NCBI RefSeq assembly: GCF_002770595.1 | Contig: NZ_CP022986.1 | Location: 3,162,001-3,226,000 of the forward strand | Length of the DNA: 64,000 nucleotides | Reading direction: 5' to 3' | DNA from: Chryseobacterium camelliae | GTDB lineage: Bacteria > Bacteroidota > Bacteroidia > Flavobacteriales > Weeksellaceae | Shown: piece after piece, positions 37,107 to 46,919 of the stretch | How the letters are laid out: each line of letters starts with the position of its first letter | Position numbering within the stretch: position 1 is the first letter of the stretch | Program-made: the position numbers and the translations under genes | Notes under the pieces: generated by a model | Database searches by the model: none | What the model was told of the DNA's origin: nothing | Seen by the model: the letters and a program-made list of their open reading frames with translations, nothing else

Positions 37107-37955
37107 TTAAAGTTTCTTCAAAAACGCCTCCACTTTTCCAATAAGAAATTCCCCGTTCTTCCCCTGGTACCAATCCGAATGTCCGCCGGTAAATTCATAG
37201 GATTCATGAAGAACCTTGTTTTTACTGAGGACGGAATCAAGGATGTTTTTTTGTGTAAAGGGAACCACCTGGTCATTGATTCCGTAATAAGAAAGCGTAG
37301 GAGCAGAATGGGAACTGATCCAGGCCACAGGACTGGCATATGCCATCGGTGATCCATAAGCTGCTTTGGGATCTACCAGATGGTTTTCAAGAAAAGAGTA
37401 ATCATCATAGCGTTTAAAACCGGGATCCGACAGGTCGGCAGGGCCCACAATATTAATGACCGCTTTTACCTTCTTATCAGGATCGAACTTATAGGCATAC
37501 AGCATAGACAGATGACCTCCTGCACTGTTTCCCAGAAGGATAAACCGTGGCTGAAAGCCTGCTGCTTTTTCTACATAATTCATAGCAGTCCGGATATCAT
37601 CAATCTGATTCGGCAATGCATATCTTGACGTTGAGGCGAGCCTGTAATTGATGTTGGCAAAAACGGAATGCGGAAATTTTTTCATCATGGACAGCGTAAA
37701 AAGCGTCAGTTCAGATTTATTGCCGCCGCGCCAGCCGCCGCCATGGATGATGATGAATACATCTTTGTTTTCACGGGAATGCTTTTCCGGAGTATACAGG
37801 TCCATGGTCAGTTCCGGATTCCTGTCTTCAGCATACAGAATGTTTTCCTTTTTAATAAATGAGGCATCAGTCCCCATTGTTATTTTGTTTTCTTTACAGC
37901 TGATCTGAAAAGCTGCCAGAACCAATCCGATTATTAAAATGATATTTCTTTCCAT
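37107..37955 (-). CDS. Alpha/beta-hydrolase lipoprotein (HSL/carboxylesterase type)
   Basis: 282 residues. The signal ends at FQISC (lipid Cys 20). The oxyanion motif HGGGW is at 71-75, the nucleophile elbow GNSAGG has S144, the acid is D228 in YGINDQVVPF and the base H259 in FTGGHSDW. It is therefore a membrane-anchored esterase, probably facing the periplasm or cell surface. Beside a GH43-like enzyme it could remove acetyl or feruloyl groups from a glycan, but convergent orientation argues against one operon. Confidence 0.85.
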   Translation of the reverse strand: MERNIILIIGLVLAAFQISCKENKITMGTDASFIKKENILYAEDRNPELTMDLYTPEKHSRENKDVFIIIHGGGWRGGNKSELTLFTLSMMKKFPHSVFANINYRLASTSRYALPNQIDDIRTAMNYVEKAAGFQPRFILLGNSAGGHLSMLYAYKFDPDKKVKAVINIVGPADLSDPGFKRYDDYSFLENHLVDPKAAYGSPMAYASPVAWISSHSAPTLSYYGINDQVVPFTQKNILDSVLSKNKVLHESYEFTGGHSDWYQGKNGEFLIGKVEAFLKKL

Positions 37956-38032
37956 ACTCTTAAAGTTAACAAAACCTGCCGGAATTTACCGGCAGGTCAT
38001 AACAAAATAATTGATATGAAGAATGATAATTC

Positions 38033-40291
38033 TTACCGTGTCCTGCTCTTGATGGCATCGGAAGCTCCTTCGATATCCCGTACTTTCTTCACCTTTTTAT
38101 TTCCGAAATTATACGTGATGCTGAAAGTGGCTCCTCTGTTGTACTGGTCATTACGGATGTAATTGTAGTTCCCGTTTGCCTGTGTATCTTCTATTTCTAC
38201 AATATTCGTACGCAGTACATCCTCAAGGTTTAAGGCAAAGGTCCAGTCGTTCCAGATTTTTTTCACGCTGATATCAAGGCTCATCAGGTTTTTAAGCAAT
38301 CCAAGCTCGATCTGCTGTTTGTCTACAAAAAAATAGTTTACACCGAGGAACCAGGATTTGTTCTTGTCCAGCCGGAGCGTATTGTTCGTCTGGATCATTA
38401 AGCTTGTAGATTTGGTTTTATTGGTATAGGTATCGAATACCTGACCGGTAGTAGGATCCGTATTCAGTGTCCCGTTATTGATGTTATGCTGGAATCCTGC
38501 ATTAAAGTTCGTAGTCAGGTAACCTTTAAAGAAGGTTTTCTGGATTCCGGCCATCGCAGACATTTCCTGCTTGGTCCCGAAGTTGGTCCTGATATAGGCC
38601 AGCTGAACTTTTTCAATATTATTCTCCGTGTAGGTCCTTTGTAAAGGAACCTGGGTAATAACATCTTTAAACAGCGAGTGGTTTAAGATCAGGAAATAAG
38701 AATTCTTATACATATAGGTCAGTTCCTGGTTATACGTAGAGGCTGCTTTTACAAAAGGATTGTTTTGGGTATAATTGTTTTCGGTGATGATGTTTTTTAC
38801 CGGATTCAGTTCCCAGAAACTCGGCCTTCTCATCCGGCTTGAAAATGAATAGGAAAGATTGTTCTTATCATTGATAGCATAGTTGAAGCTCAGGTAAGGA
38901 AGCAGGTTCTGGTAATTGCGTTCAATTTTCTGGTATTCCGGCTGTTTTGCATTATCCGAGGTTCCAAGGCTGCTGGTGATCTCATAACGGGCACCTGCTT
39001 TTCCGGAAAACTTGTCGGAGAACTTCTTTTCAAAGGTTACATACAGGCCATAAATGTTTTCATCATATATAAAGTGATTCGGGTCTTCTTTGGTCTCGGT
39101 TTTCAGTAATGTACCATCATCATTATAGCTGTAATTGAAAGTGGTATTGCGGGTATCATTATCTGTTTTGGTCTTGTTGAAATTACCGCCCGCAGAGAAT
39201 GTAAAATCATTTTTAAATTTCTGGATGTAGTCTACCGTTCCGGAAAAGTTATTGATGCGCTGCGGGATATTCTGGATGATCATTTTACTGATCTGTGAAA
39301 AGTCATTGGCAGAACCCGGCAGCATGGTCTTGTTATCTGAGTATTGAAATCTCTTATAGTTGAGGTAAGCAGCATTCACATTAAGCTTACTCCCCAGTGA
39401 GTCCAGCTTCAGCTCATAATTAAGATTGACCGAGTTATTGTAATTCCTCGCATCTTCCTTATTCTTGGTGCGGGTATAATTGGTGGAAATCAGGTTTCCG
39501 TTGCTGTATTGGGTGATGGTATTTAAAAGGTCGATCGTGGAATTATAGCTCTTATTGGCCCATGAATTCCATGAAAGCGCCAGGTTGCTTTTATCGTTCA
39601 ACTGATAATCAACATTCAGGTACCCTCCTATGTTTTTATTAGGGTCATCAATATTTCCTACCGACTCATTCCTGATATTACCTGTCCCGTTTTTCAGGAT
39701 ATAGCCCTGGGGGTTAATATTTTCTCCTCCGCTGAGGCTGGAGCTGATGCCTAATTTATCCTTACGGTAGTTGACAGAAAAGCTCGCCTGGCTTGCATTG
39801 TATTTATTCTGGCTGTTGGACATTCTCATCGTGCCGCTGGTTCCGTCGCTCATCCTTTTCTTCAGGATGATATTGATGATGCCATCCGAAGATTCCACCT
39901 GATATTCACTTCCCGGAACCGTAATTACCTCGATTTTCTGAATGTTTTCAGCCGGGGTATTTTTAAGGAACTGTACCAGGGAATCCGCATCCATATTGGT
40001 CTTTCTTCCGTTAAGGTAAATTAAGGCATTGTTTTTTCCGGCAATTTTCAGTGTTTTATCATCTGTGGTAGACAGCAGAGGCATCTGTTTCAGAAGGTCA
40101 AAGGTGGTATTTCCTTTCGATACCGGTGAAGCGGCTACGTCATAAACAAAGCGGTCACTTTGTTTTTTAAATACCTGTTTCGTGATGGTCACTTCATCAA
40201 TGGACTTCGTTTTAACGGAATCAGTCTTTTTCTCCTGGGCGAACGTAAGACCGGTGAAGAATATGGCAGCAATGAGAATGGTTGTTTTCAT
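38033..40291 (-). CDS. TonB-receptor-like outer-membrane beta-barrel protein
   Basis: 752 residues from the ATG at 40291, chosen for the signal peptide MKTTILIAAIFFTGLTFAQ and the promoter just upstream. A plug-like domain (about 45-150) includes TFDLLKQMPLL and GIINIILKK. The rest is a long beta-barrel with many aromatic-ended strands (OMP_b-brl_3 type). There is no N-terminal carboxypeptidase-like domain and no SusD partner. The substrate is unknown. Monocistronic. Confidence 0.85.
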   Translation of the reverse strand: MKTTILIAAIFFTGLTFAQEKKTDSVKTKSIDEVTITKQVFKKQSDRFVYDVAASPVSKGNTTFDLLKQMPLLSTTDDKTLKIAGKNNALIYLNGRKTNMDADSLVQFLKNTPAENIQKIEVITVPGSEYQVESSDGIINIILKKRMSDGTSGTMRMSNSQNKYNASQASFSVNYRKDKLGISSSLSGGENINPQGYILKNGTGNIRNESVGNIDDPNKNIGGYLNVDYQLNDKSNLALSWNSWANKSYNSTIDLLNTITQYSNGNLISTNYTRTKNKEDARNYNNSVNLNYELKLDSLGSKLNVNAAYLNYKRFQYSDNKTMLPGSANDFSQISKMIIQNIPQRINNFSGTVDYIQKFKNDFTFSAGGNFNKTKTDNDTRNTTFNYSYNDDGTLLKTETKEDPNHFIYDENIYGLYVTFEKKFSDKFSGKAGARYEITSSLGTSDNAKQPEYQKIERNYQNLLPYLSFNYAINDKNNLSYSFSSRMRRPSFWELNPVKNIITENNYTQNNPFVKAASTYNQELTYMYKNSYFLILNHSLFKDVITQVPLQRTYTENNIEKVQLAYIRTNFGTKQEMSAMAGIQKTFFKGYLTTNFNAGFQHNINNGTLNTDPTTGQVFDTYTNKTKSTSLMIQTNNTLRLDKNKSWFLGVNYFFVDKQQIELGLLKNLMSLDISVKKIWNDWTFALNLEDVLRTNIVEIEDTQANGNYNYIRNDQYNRGATFSITYNFGNKKVKKVRDIEGASDAIKSRTR

Positions 40292-40338
40292 GAGTGTAAA
40301 TCTATTTAATAGCTTGTATTTTTTATTATCTAACATTG

Positions 40339-40370
40339 CAAAGATATATATTAATTTTAGTAGCATGCAA
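40339..40370 (-). promoter_or_regulatory. Promoter of the outer-membrane beta-barrel gene
   Basis: On the minus strand TTG (40368-40370), a 21-base spacer and TATCTTTG (40339-40346), an exact match. It sits inside the longer possible reading frame and so supports the ATG at 40291. Confidence 0.75.
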
Positions 40371-40578
40371 TACAAAGTACTTAAAATGTTTTTGAATAAA
40401 TTTTAATTTATTGGTTTTCAGTATGTAAAATTTATATTAAAAAAATTGCTATCGATAATTATATACTGAAAAGACAATTTTGAGCGGAGAAGTATTACAT
40501 GATTAGGTAAATAATTTAGAAATTAGTTTAGACTATAATAATTATTCTTACTTTAGGGAAAAATTAAATAAATTTTAT

Positions 40579-42360
40579 ATGAAGAAAAACTACTTATTAT
40601 TATTGCTTTTATTGCTTGTATTCTCCTGTAAAGACGGATATCTCTCAGAATCTCCCGGAGAAGAATCAAATCCGGGATCAAGCTATAATTTCGGAAATGC
40701 GGTTCAGAGGAATTTTCAGGGTGTAGTTCTGGATACCGGCGGAATGCCTGTTTCCGGTGCTACGGTTACTATCGGATCAAATACAGTCACTACTGACAAC
40801 AAAGGGTTATTTGTTTTCAAGAATGTATCGGTCAGTGAAAATTTTGCCCATGTAAAAGTGACGAAAGCAGGATATGTGAACGCATCAAGGGTAATGGTTC
40901 CTACAGATGGAATGAACCGGATCAACATCATGATGATCCCTGTTACTACAACGGCTGCAGTTTCTGCAGGTTCTGCTTCTACAGTTGCTCTGCCAGACGG
41001 CACCCAAGTAAAATTTGACGGAAGCTTTAAAGATGCTAACGGAAATGCCTATTCGGGAACCGTAAAGGTATCACTGTATCATCTTACACCATCCAATACC
41101 TATCTTAACGAACTGATGCCGGGATCCTTTTTGGCTACCAATGCAACAGGAAATGCAAGGGCAATGGAAACCTTCGGAATGCTGCATGTGCAATTGACGG
41201 GAAGCTCGGGACAGAACCTTCAGATTGCCAACGGACATACTGCTGAAATTACTGTTCCTATTGATGCCACACAAACATCAAATTCACCTGCCACTATTCC
41301 GCTTTGGTCATATAACGAAACGACAGGGATGTGGAATGAAGAAGGAACTGCATCGAAAGTCGGAAATGCATATGTGGGAGCTGTAAGCCATTTTTCATGG
41401 TGGAACTGTGATATACAGTTTCCTCAGGCCACCATTAAAGTTCATGTTAAAACCTCTTCCGGACAGGCTTTACCGAATCTTGTAGTAACATTAAAAAGAA
41501 TGTCGCAGGCTTACGATGTGTATGGCAGCACAGATAATACCGGTATGGTATCCGGCATTGTACCGGCAGGGGAAATACTCACGTTAAAAGTATATGATGC
41601 CTGCCATGTTGTGATCTATACGGCTAATATAGGTCCCTTTACTGCCGGAAGTACTATTGTGTTACCGGACATCCTATTACCGATACCACCTTCACTGCTT
41701 TATACAATTAAGGGAAGTCTGAAAACCTGTGCGAATGCGAATGTAACAGATGGTTATGTAGTGTTTAAAACTGCCGGAGCCGGAAACTACTTCCAGTATA
41801 TGTCGGTTCCTGTTGATAACGCTGGCAACTTCACTTTCAATACCTATTCCTGTACAGCAAATCCGCAGTTTACTTATGAAGGACTTGATATCAATAATTT
41901 GCAGACGACTAATGAAGTTGCATTTACGGCTACCGCTAACCTGATGAACTTAGGCAATATTACCGTATGCAATCCTACAAGTGAATTCATCATCTACAAA
42001 ATAGATAATCAAACTATGGTTACCGTATTAGGATCCTTTGATGCAAAATGGTCAGGATTAACCTCCTCGTCACCCAACATTCCTGTAAAGCAGCTAAGAA
42101 TAAGCTCAATGAATCCTGCCGGTTCGTATTTTTCCATTGTACAGAACAATATGCTGGGGGCTGCAGCAAGTTTTACTACCGATTATTTAATAGTAGTGGC
42201 AGGAACAGATATTCTTCCGGGTAACGGAAATATGATGATTAACATAAGTTCCTTCGGAACGGTAGGGGATTACATTGATTTTACCGTTAACGGTACCTAT
42301 ACGAATACATCCGGAAGCCATACCCTCACGGCAACGGGACACGTTAAAAGGGATCTGTAA
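40579..42360 (+). CDS. Large lipoprotein with carboxypeptidase-regulatory-like domains
   Basis: 593 residues. The signal ends at LVFSC (lipid Cys 17) and is followed by a Ser/Glu/Pro-rich linker. A CarboxypepD_reg-like beta sandwich (about 47-115) has FQGVVLDTGGMPVSGATVTI. A central region (130-285) with VSHFSWWNCD near its end is followed by another Ig-like unit (KVHVKTSSGQALPNLVVTLK), and further beta domains fill the C-terminal 220 residues. It is probably a surface-exposed structural or adhesive lipoprotein; no catalytic motif was seen. Monocistronic with its own terminator. Confidence 0.75.
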   Translation: MKKNYLLLLLLLLVFSCKDGYLSESPGEESNPGSSYNFGNAVQRNFQGVVLDTGGMPVSGATVTIGSNTVTTDNKGLFVFKNVSVSENFAHVKVTKAGYVNASRVMVPTDGMNRINIMMIPVTTTAAVSAGSASTVALPDGTQVKFDGSFKDANGNAYSGTVKVSLYHLTPSNTYLNELMPGSFLATNATGNARAMETFGMLHVQLTGSSGQNLQIANGHTAEITVPIDATQTSNSPATIPLWSYNETTGMWNEEGTASKVGNAYVGAVSHFSWWNCDIQFPQATIKVHVKTSSGQALPNLVVTLKRMSQAYDVYGSTDNTGMVSGIVPAGEILTLKVYDACHVVIYTANIGPFTAGSTIVLPDILLPIPPSLLYTIKGSLKTCANANVTDGYVVFKTAGAGNYFQYMSVPVDNAGNFTFNTYSCTANPQFTYEGLDINNLQTTNEVAFTATANLMNLGNITVCNPTSEFIIYKIDNQTMVTVLGSFDAKWSGLTSSSPNIPVKQLRISSMNPAGSYFSIVQNNMLGAAASFTTDYLIVVAGTDILPGNGNMMINISSFGTVGDYIDFTVNGTYTNTSGSHTLTATGHVKRDL

Positions 42361-42371
42361 TCGCTTAAAAC

Positions 42372-42397
42372 AAAAAGGACCGGAAGGTCCTTTTTTA
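42372..42397. terminator. Bidirectional terminator between convergent genes
   Basis: AAAAAGGACC pairs with GGTCCTTTTT around a GGAA tetraloop with T runs on both strands. It separates the lipoprotein gene from the minus-strand DUF3817 gene. Confidence 0.85.
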
Positions 42398-42399
42398 TT

Positions 42400-42738
42400 T
42401 TATTCTCTGTCAAATCTTGCCAGGCTTTTATCAATCCAGATCGTTGCAAAAGGAAAAAAGGCTGCAATCAATGAGAAAACACTGTCTTCATCATCCCAGA
42501 GATATATTTTTCTGATTGAAGGCAAAAACAGAAGATAAAGTGAAAAGAAGAAACCATGAATACTACCGATTGTACTGATGTAAATGATCGGTAACACTCC
42601 ATCGGGATCTATACGTATCCAGGTCATTGCGGTAAATAGGAAAAACCAGGAAACGGCTTCTGCAAGACAAATCTGCTTAAACCATTTGATCACTTTTTCC
42701 TGTGGATATTTTGAGAAAAATTTTTCGATGAAATTCAT
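42400..42738 (-). CDS. DUF3817 family membrane protein
   Basis: 112 residues with three hydrophobic segments. The pattern LAEAVSWFFLFTAMTWIR followed by SIGSIHGFFFSLYLLFL is typical of DUF3817 (YdzA-like) proteins, whose function is unknown. It lies 65 bases after nadD on the same strand and may be cotranscribed with recJ and nadD. Confidence 0.75.
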   Translation of the reverse strand: MNFIEKFFSKYPQEKVIKWFKQICLAEAVSWFFLFTAMTWIRIDPDGVLPIIYISTIGSIHGFFFSLYLLFLPSIRKIYLWDDEDSVFSLIAAFFPFATIWIDKSLARFDRE

Positions 42739-42803
42739 AATGACAGGATTAAGGTTTTGAGGAACTGAAACGATATTTCCGCTTAAACCCTTTCAATGCA
42801 AAA

Positions 42804-43388
42804 TTACTTATAAAAACTGCTTCCGTCCAAATATTCGAAGACTTCCGGCGGCAGCATCGGCCTCACGTTCTTCCCTTCCCGGATCATGGCCCGGATTTCC
42901 GTGGCGGATAATTCGATCACCGGGGCTTTAACCAGCGAAATATTACTGTGATTGCTGTATGGTGAATCTGCTTTAGGCCCTTCAGATAGTCTTGGATAAA
43001 CGATGATGTGGTGGCTTTCCACCAGGCGATCCGCATTCTTCCATTTGTGCAGGCTGCTGAGGTTATCTTCACCCATAATCAGGCTGAAAGAGTGATCAGG
43101 ATATTTTTCATGCAGGTAGGTCAGTGTATCTACAGTATAACTGGGCTTTGGTAAAGAAAACTCTATATTGGACGCCCGCATATTCGGGTAGTTCTTTACC
43201 GCAAGCTGAACCATGTCAAGCCTGTTGTGGTCGCTGAGCAGGGTCTTCTTATCTTTAAAAGGATTCTGTGGGCTTACCACAAACCACAGCTCATCCATGT
43301 CTGAATTTTCCAGGATGTAATTGGCCAGGATAAGATGGCCGATATGGATAGGATTGAAGGATCCGAAAAATAAACCAATTTTTTTCAT
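42804..43388 (-). CDS. nadD: Nicotinate-nucleotide adenylyltransferase
   Basis: 194 residues from the ATG at 43388, since the nucleotidyltransferase fold must start at MKKIGLFFGSFNP. The motif GSFNPIHIGH (9-18) has the HxGH signature, and the ELSATEIR block near the C-terminus corresponds to the ISSTxxR motif. It adenylates nicotinate mononucleotide to deamido-NAD+. It follows recJ on the same strand. Confidence 0.95.
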   Translation of the reverse strand: MKKIGLFFGSFNPIHIGHLILANYILENSDMDELWFVVSPQNPFKDKKTLLSDHNRLDMVQLAVKNYPNMRASNIEFSLPKPSYTVDTLTYLHEKYPDHSFSLIMGEDNLSSLHKWKNADRLVESHHIIVYPRLSEGPKADSPYSNHSNISLVKAPVIELSATEIRAMIREGKNVRPMLPPEVFEYLDGSSFYK

Positions 43389-43495
43389 GGGTCTGATAGC
43401 AGGCTGCATCCTGATAAAACGGTAACCGTCTTAACCAATACAGATTAATATGTTATGAGAATCCACAAAATGACTGTGGATCCGTTTGATTATAT

Positions 43496-45208
43496 TTAAT
43501 TCCTGAACCTCACATCCTTGATGTTGAGATAATGGGTCACATTGCCTTTCCAGTGGTTTTCTTCCAGGGTAAACACAAGGTCGAAACTTTTGGTCCTGAA
43601 ATCGTCGGCAAACTGCCCCAGCTTGAAACCTACGCATTCAATATTCCTTCCGGTAGATTCCTGCCTGATATAAAACTTAAGGTGGTTGTTGTCTTTCCCC
43701 ATGGTTTTGATATATCCCGAAACCCTTTGCCTGGTCAAAGCCAGGATCGGCTTCATATTGTGCGGTCCGAAAGGAGCCAGTTTCCTGTGGAAATTAATGA
43801 ACTCCCGGTTGATCTCATCAATATGGATTTCCGAGTCGATGGTAATCGAAGGTTCTTTCTGATGGTCTTTGATCTTTTCTGATACGATCCGTTCAAACTT
43901 TTCCTTGAATGCCTCAAATTTCTCCTTTTCCATAGACAGTCCTGCAGCAGCATGGTGCCCTCCGAATTTCAGGAAGTATTCTGAACACAGGTCCAGTGCT
44001 TCGTGTACATCAAAGTCGGCGACAGATCTTGCCGAAGCCACCATTTCGCCATTGTTTCCGTCCGTAAAGACCAGGGTAGGGCGGTAATAGGTTTCAATAA
44101 GTCTTGAAGCGACGATGCCAATAACACCTTTGTTCCATTCGGGATGGTATACAATGGTCGTCAGCCGGCTTTCCTGCTGGGATTCAATGATCTGGTTCAG
44201 CGCAGACAGGGTAGAATTCATATCCAGCTCGCGCCTTTCATCATTCAGGTCCATAATGTCGCTAACGATCTGATGCGCGTGTTTCAGGTTATCAGAAACC
44301 ATCAGTTCAACAGCAGCTTTACCATGGGAAATCCTTCCGGCAGCATTGATTTTAGGAGCGATTTCAAAAACGATATTGGAGATCTCAAAATGAGAAAGCT
44401 TATCATCCGGAATCAGCAGCCTCAGCCCGAGGTTGCGGGTTTTCCTGAGTGTTTTCAGGCCCATCTTAGCCAGTACACGGTTCTCACCGGTCATGGATAC
44501 GATATCGGCGGCTATGGAAATAGCAAGAAGGTCCGTCAGCTCAAACAGTTCAGCTTCCGGTATCCTGTAAATGGTATTCAGTCCCTGGCAGAGCTTGAAT
44601 CCGACTCCGCATCCGGAAAGCTCTTTGAAAGGATACCGGCAGTCTGTCCGCTTAGGATCCAGGACGGCAACGGCATCGGGAATTTCCTCTCCCGGAAGGT
44701 GATGGTCGCAAATAATGAAATCAATTCCGGATTCCTTGGCATAATTAATCATGTCAATGGCCTTGATCCCGCAGTCAAGCGCAATGATCAGAGAAAAACC
44801 GTTGTCGCGGGCAAAATCGATGCCTTCTGTTGAAATACCGTACCCTTCGGAATTCCGGTCAGGGATATAATAATCCAGGTACTTTTTCTGGACAATTTTG
44901 CTGAGGTAAAGATACACCAAGGCTACGGCAGTGGTGCCGTCCACATCATAATCTCCGTAAATCAGTATTTTTTCTCCGTTTTCAATGGCAGTAGCGATGC
45001 GCTCAACGGCTTTCTGCATATCTGCCATCAGGAAAGGATTATGGATATCGGTTAAGTTCGGTTTGAAAAATTCTCTGGCCTTTTGATAATTGTCAATTCC
45101 TCTGAGTACGAGAAGTTTAGATTCAAAAGTTCCAAAACCAAGTGACGAACTTAGTCCATCCACGATTTCCTCATCGGGTTCAGGCTTGTAAATCCATTTT
45201 TGACTCAT
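43496..45208 (-). CDS. recJ: Single-stranded-DNA-specific exonuclease RecJ
   Basis: 570 residues. DHH-family motifs: YGDYDVDG (84-91), LDCG (144-147), the DHH triad at 168-170 in IICDHHLPG and SHGKAAVELM. The DHHA1 part has FGGHHAAAGLSM near 420. It is a Mn/Mg-dependent 5'-3' ssDNA exonuclease for recombination and repair. An imperfect hairpin (ATCCACA/TGTGGAT) follows its stop at 43461-43481, so transcription into nadD may be partial. Confidence 0.97.
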   Translation of the reverse strand: MSQKWIYKPEPDEEIVDGLSSSLGFGTFESKLLVLRGIDNYQKAREFFKPNLTDIHNPFLMADMQKAVERIATAIENGEKILIYGDYDVDGTTAVALVYLYLSKIVQKKYLDYYIPDRNSEGYGISTEGIDFARDNGFSLIIALDCGIKAIDMINYAKESGIDFIICDHHLPGEEIPDAVAVLDPKRTDCRYPFKELSGCGVGFKLCQGLNTIYRIPEAELFELTDLLAISIAADIVSMTGENRVLAKMGLKTLRKTRNLGLRLLIPDDKLSHFEISNIVFEIAPKINAAGRISHGKAAVELMVSDNLKHAHQIVSDIMDLNDERRELDMNSTLSALNQIIESQQESRLTTIVYHPEWNKGVIGIVASRLIETYYRPTLVFTDGNNGEMVASARSVADFDVHEALDLCSEYFLKFGGHHAAAGLSMEKEKFEAFKEKFERIVSEKIKDHQKEPSITIDSEIHIDEINREFINFHRKLAPFGPHNMKPILALTRQRVSGYIKTMGKDNNHLKFYIRQESTGRNIECVGFKLGQFADDFRTKSFDLVFTLEENHWKGNVTHYLNIKDVRFRN

Positions 45209-45430
45209 TTCACAAAAATAGGGAAATTTTTTTTGCTTTCATTTGTTTCAGGAGGCTATGTTAGCCTGTCTGATGCTTTTTAACAATCGGGCTGAGAAAA
45301 TACCGTTACTGCTGATCTTGGGCCCATGGTGTGAATGCTTGCTGGCTGAAATCATTAATTGTTTTAATGTAAATGGATTTGGTTGTCATAAGACGATTTC
45401 AGTCTATCATCAATTTACCAACCTTTTTAA

Positions 45431-46807
45431 CTACTTAGTCTTAACCAGCACCCTGTATTCCCATGGCTTAAGGGTCATAGGAGTCTGATTGCCTGACATC
45501 ACGTACGGCGTACCGGAAAACAGTTCTCTGTACTTATTTTTAAAATACTTTGTATCCAGATTCACCTTTGCATCCTGACCGGAAAAATTGATGACGGTCA
45601 TTACTGCATCTCCGTTTTTTTCTCTGTAAAATGAGAGCACGTTATTCATGTTGTCATTATGAACCCGTTCCATTTCGCCGCCCCAATGGCCGTTCCATAG
45701 CGCCTGGTTGCTGTGTTTGAGTTTGAATAAAGTTTCATAAATGCCGGCGAACCTATGCTCTTTCCAGACCATCGGATCCTTTTCAAAAAAAGCAAGGCTT
45801 CTGTCCAGACCCGCTTCCTGGCCGCTGTACACCAAAGGCATTCCGTTGACAGTGCTGCAAAATACCATAGCGGCTTCAAGCCCGTCTCCGAAATTGGAAA
45901 ACTGGTTTCCCTCCCATGAATTTTTATCATGATTATCGGTAAACGTCATCCGGTACGAATCGTAAGGGAAGCTGTTGACATCATGGGCCATGTATTCAAA
46001 CAGGGCCGGAGCACCTTTCTTTTCAATAGTGGCCTGCTTCATTTTGTCCCAAAGCGTCCATGAATAGGTCATATCAAAAGACTTTTTATACAGATCCCGG
46101 GATTCCCATTCGGCAAGCATGAAGACAGGCTTTAACTGATCCAGTTCCGTTCTGGCGTTTTCCCAGAAATCAACAGGGATAAATCCTGCGACATCGCACC
46201 GGTAGCCATCTATATCCGTTTCAGAAACCCAGTATTTGAGAGCCTCGGTCATGTATCTCCTGAAAGCCGGTTTATTGTAATCAAAATCAATCACATCATC
46301 CCAGTCATACCATGGCGTGGGCTGGAAATTTCCTTCCCGGGTCTTCGTATACCAGTCCGGATGCTCTCTGGTCAGGGGATTGTCCCAGGCGGAATGATTC
46401 CCCACCCAATCGATGATCACGTGCATTCCCATACTGTGTATTTTGCGAACCAGGTTTTTAAAATCATTTAAGGTACCGAAATCAGGATTGATGCCTTTAA
46501 AATCCTTTACAGAATAGTAGCTGCCCAGGGTGCCTTTACGGTTAAGTTTGCCAATCGGATGAATGGGCATCAACCATATGATATCAATGCCCATTTTCTT
46601 CAGCCGCGGAAGATGCTTTTCAAAAGCTTTGAAAGTTCCTTCCTGGGTATATTGCCTGATGTTGACTTCATAAATCGTTGCGTTCTTAGACCATTCGGGA
46701 TGCGTGATTTCAATATAGGGCTTTGGCTGGTAACGGACATCATTTTCCTGCGCATGCACACCCCCGGAAAATACAGTAAACATAATCAGCAGCAATATGT
46801 TTTTCAT
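45431..46807 (-). CDS. Secreted alpha-amylase family glycosidase (GH13)
   Basis: 458 residues with signal peptide (MKNILLLIMFTVFSGGVHAQ). GH13 regions are visible: IIDWVGNHS (131-139), nucleophile D205 in GYRCDVAG, acid/base E233 in MLAEWES and D294 in FTDNHDKN. The barrel is followed by a short C-terminal beta domain. It should cleave or rearrange alpha-1,4-glucans outside the cytoplasm. Exact specificity is not evident. No sus operon is adjacent. Confidence 0.88.
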   Translation of the reverse strand: MKNILLLIMFTVFSGGVHAQENDVRYQPKPYIEITHPEWSKNATIYEVNIRQYTQEGTFKAFEKHLPRLKKMGIDIIWLMPIHPIGKLNRKGTLGSYYSVKDFKGINPDFGTLNDFKNLVRKIHSMGMHVIIDWVGNHSAWDNPLTREHPDWYTKTREGNFQPTPWYDWDDVIDFDYNKPAFRRYMTEALKYWVSETDIDGYRCDVAGFIPVDFWENARTELDQLKPVFMLAEWESRDLYKKSFDMTYSWTLWDKMKQATIEKKGAPALFEYMAHDVNSFPYDSYRMTFTDNHDKNSWEGNQFSNFGDGLEAAMVFCSTVNGMPLVYSGQEAGLDRSLAFFEKDPMVWKEHRFAGIYETLFKLKHSNQALWNGHWGGEMERVHNDNMNNVLSFYREKNGDAVMTVINFSGQDAKVNLDTKYFKNKYRELFSGTPYVMSGNQTPMTLKPWEYRVLVKTK

Positions 46808-46864
46808 ATTTTAATTTTATTCTAAGGTACACAAAAAGAAATACATAAGATCACTATATAAGAC

Positions 46865-46896
46865 ATAAAAAAACCTCAAAAATATTTTTGAGGTTT
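46865..46896 (-). terminator. Terminator of the ABC-F gene
   Basis: AAACCTCAAAAA pairs with TTTTTGAGGTTT around a two-base centre, and the minus-strand transcript continues into a T run. It lies 24 bases beyond the ABC-F stop. Confidence 0.8.
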
Positions 46897-46919
46897 CTGT
46901 ACATTTCAAGAATTCAGGA

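Noticed and set aside
43461..43481. Strong terminator after recJ
   Set aside because: The ATCCACA/TGTGGAT stem is only 7 bp and the minus-strand transcript has no T run after it, so it was left as a weak structure in the recJ entry.
44144..44833. A 229-codon open frame on the plus strand
   Set aside because: Lies wholly antisense to recJ, whose DHH motifs are intact. Its composition is that of a shadow frame.
45243..45488. An 81-codon frame between recJ and the amylase gene
   Set aside because: It overlaps the 3' end of the amylase on the opposite strand and has no recognisable promoter or family features.
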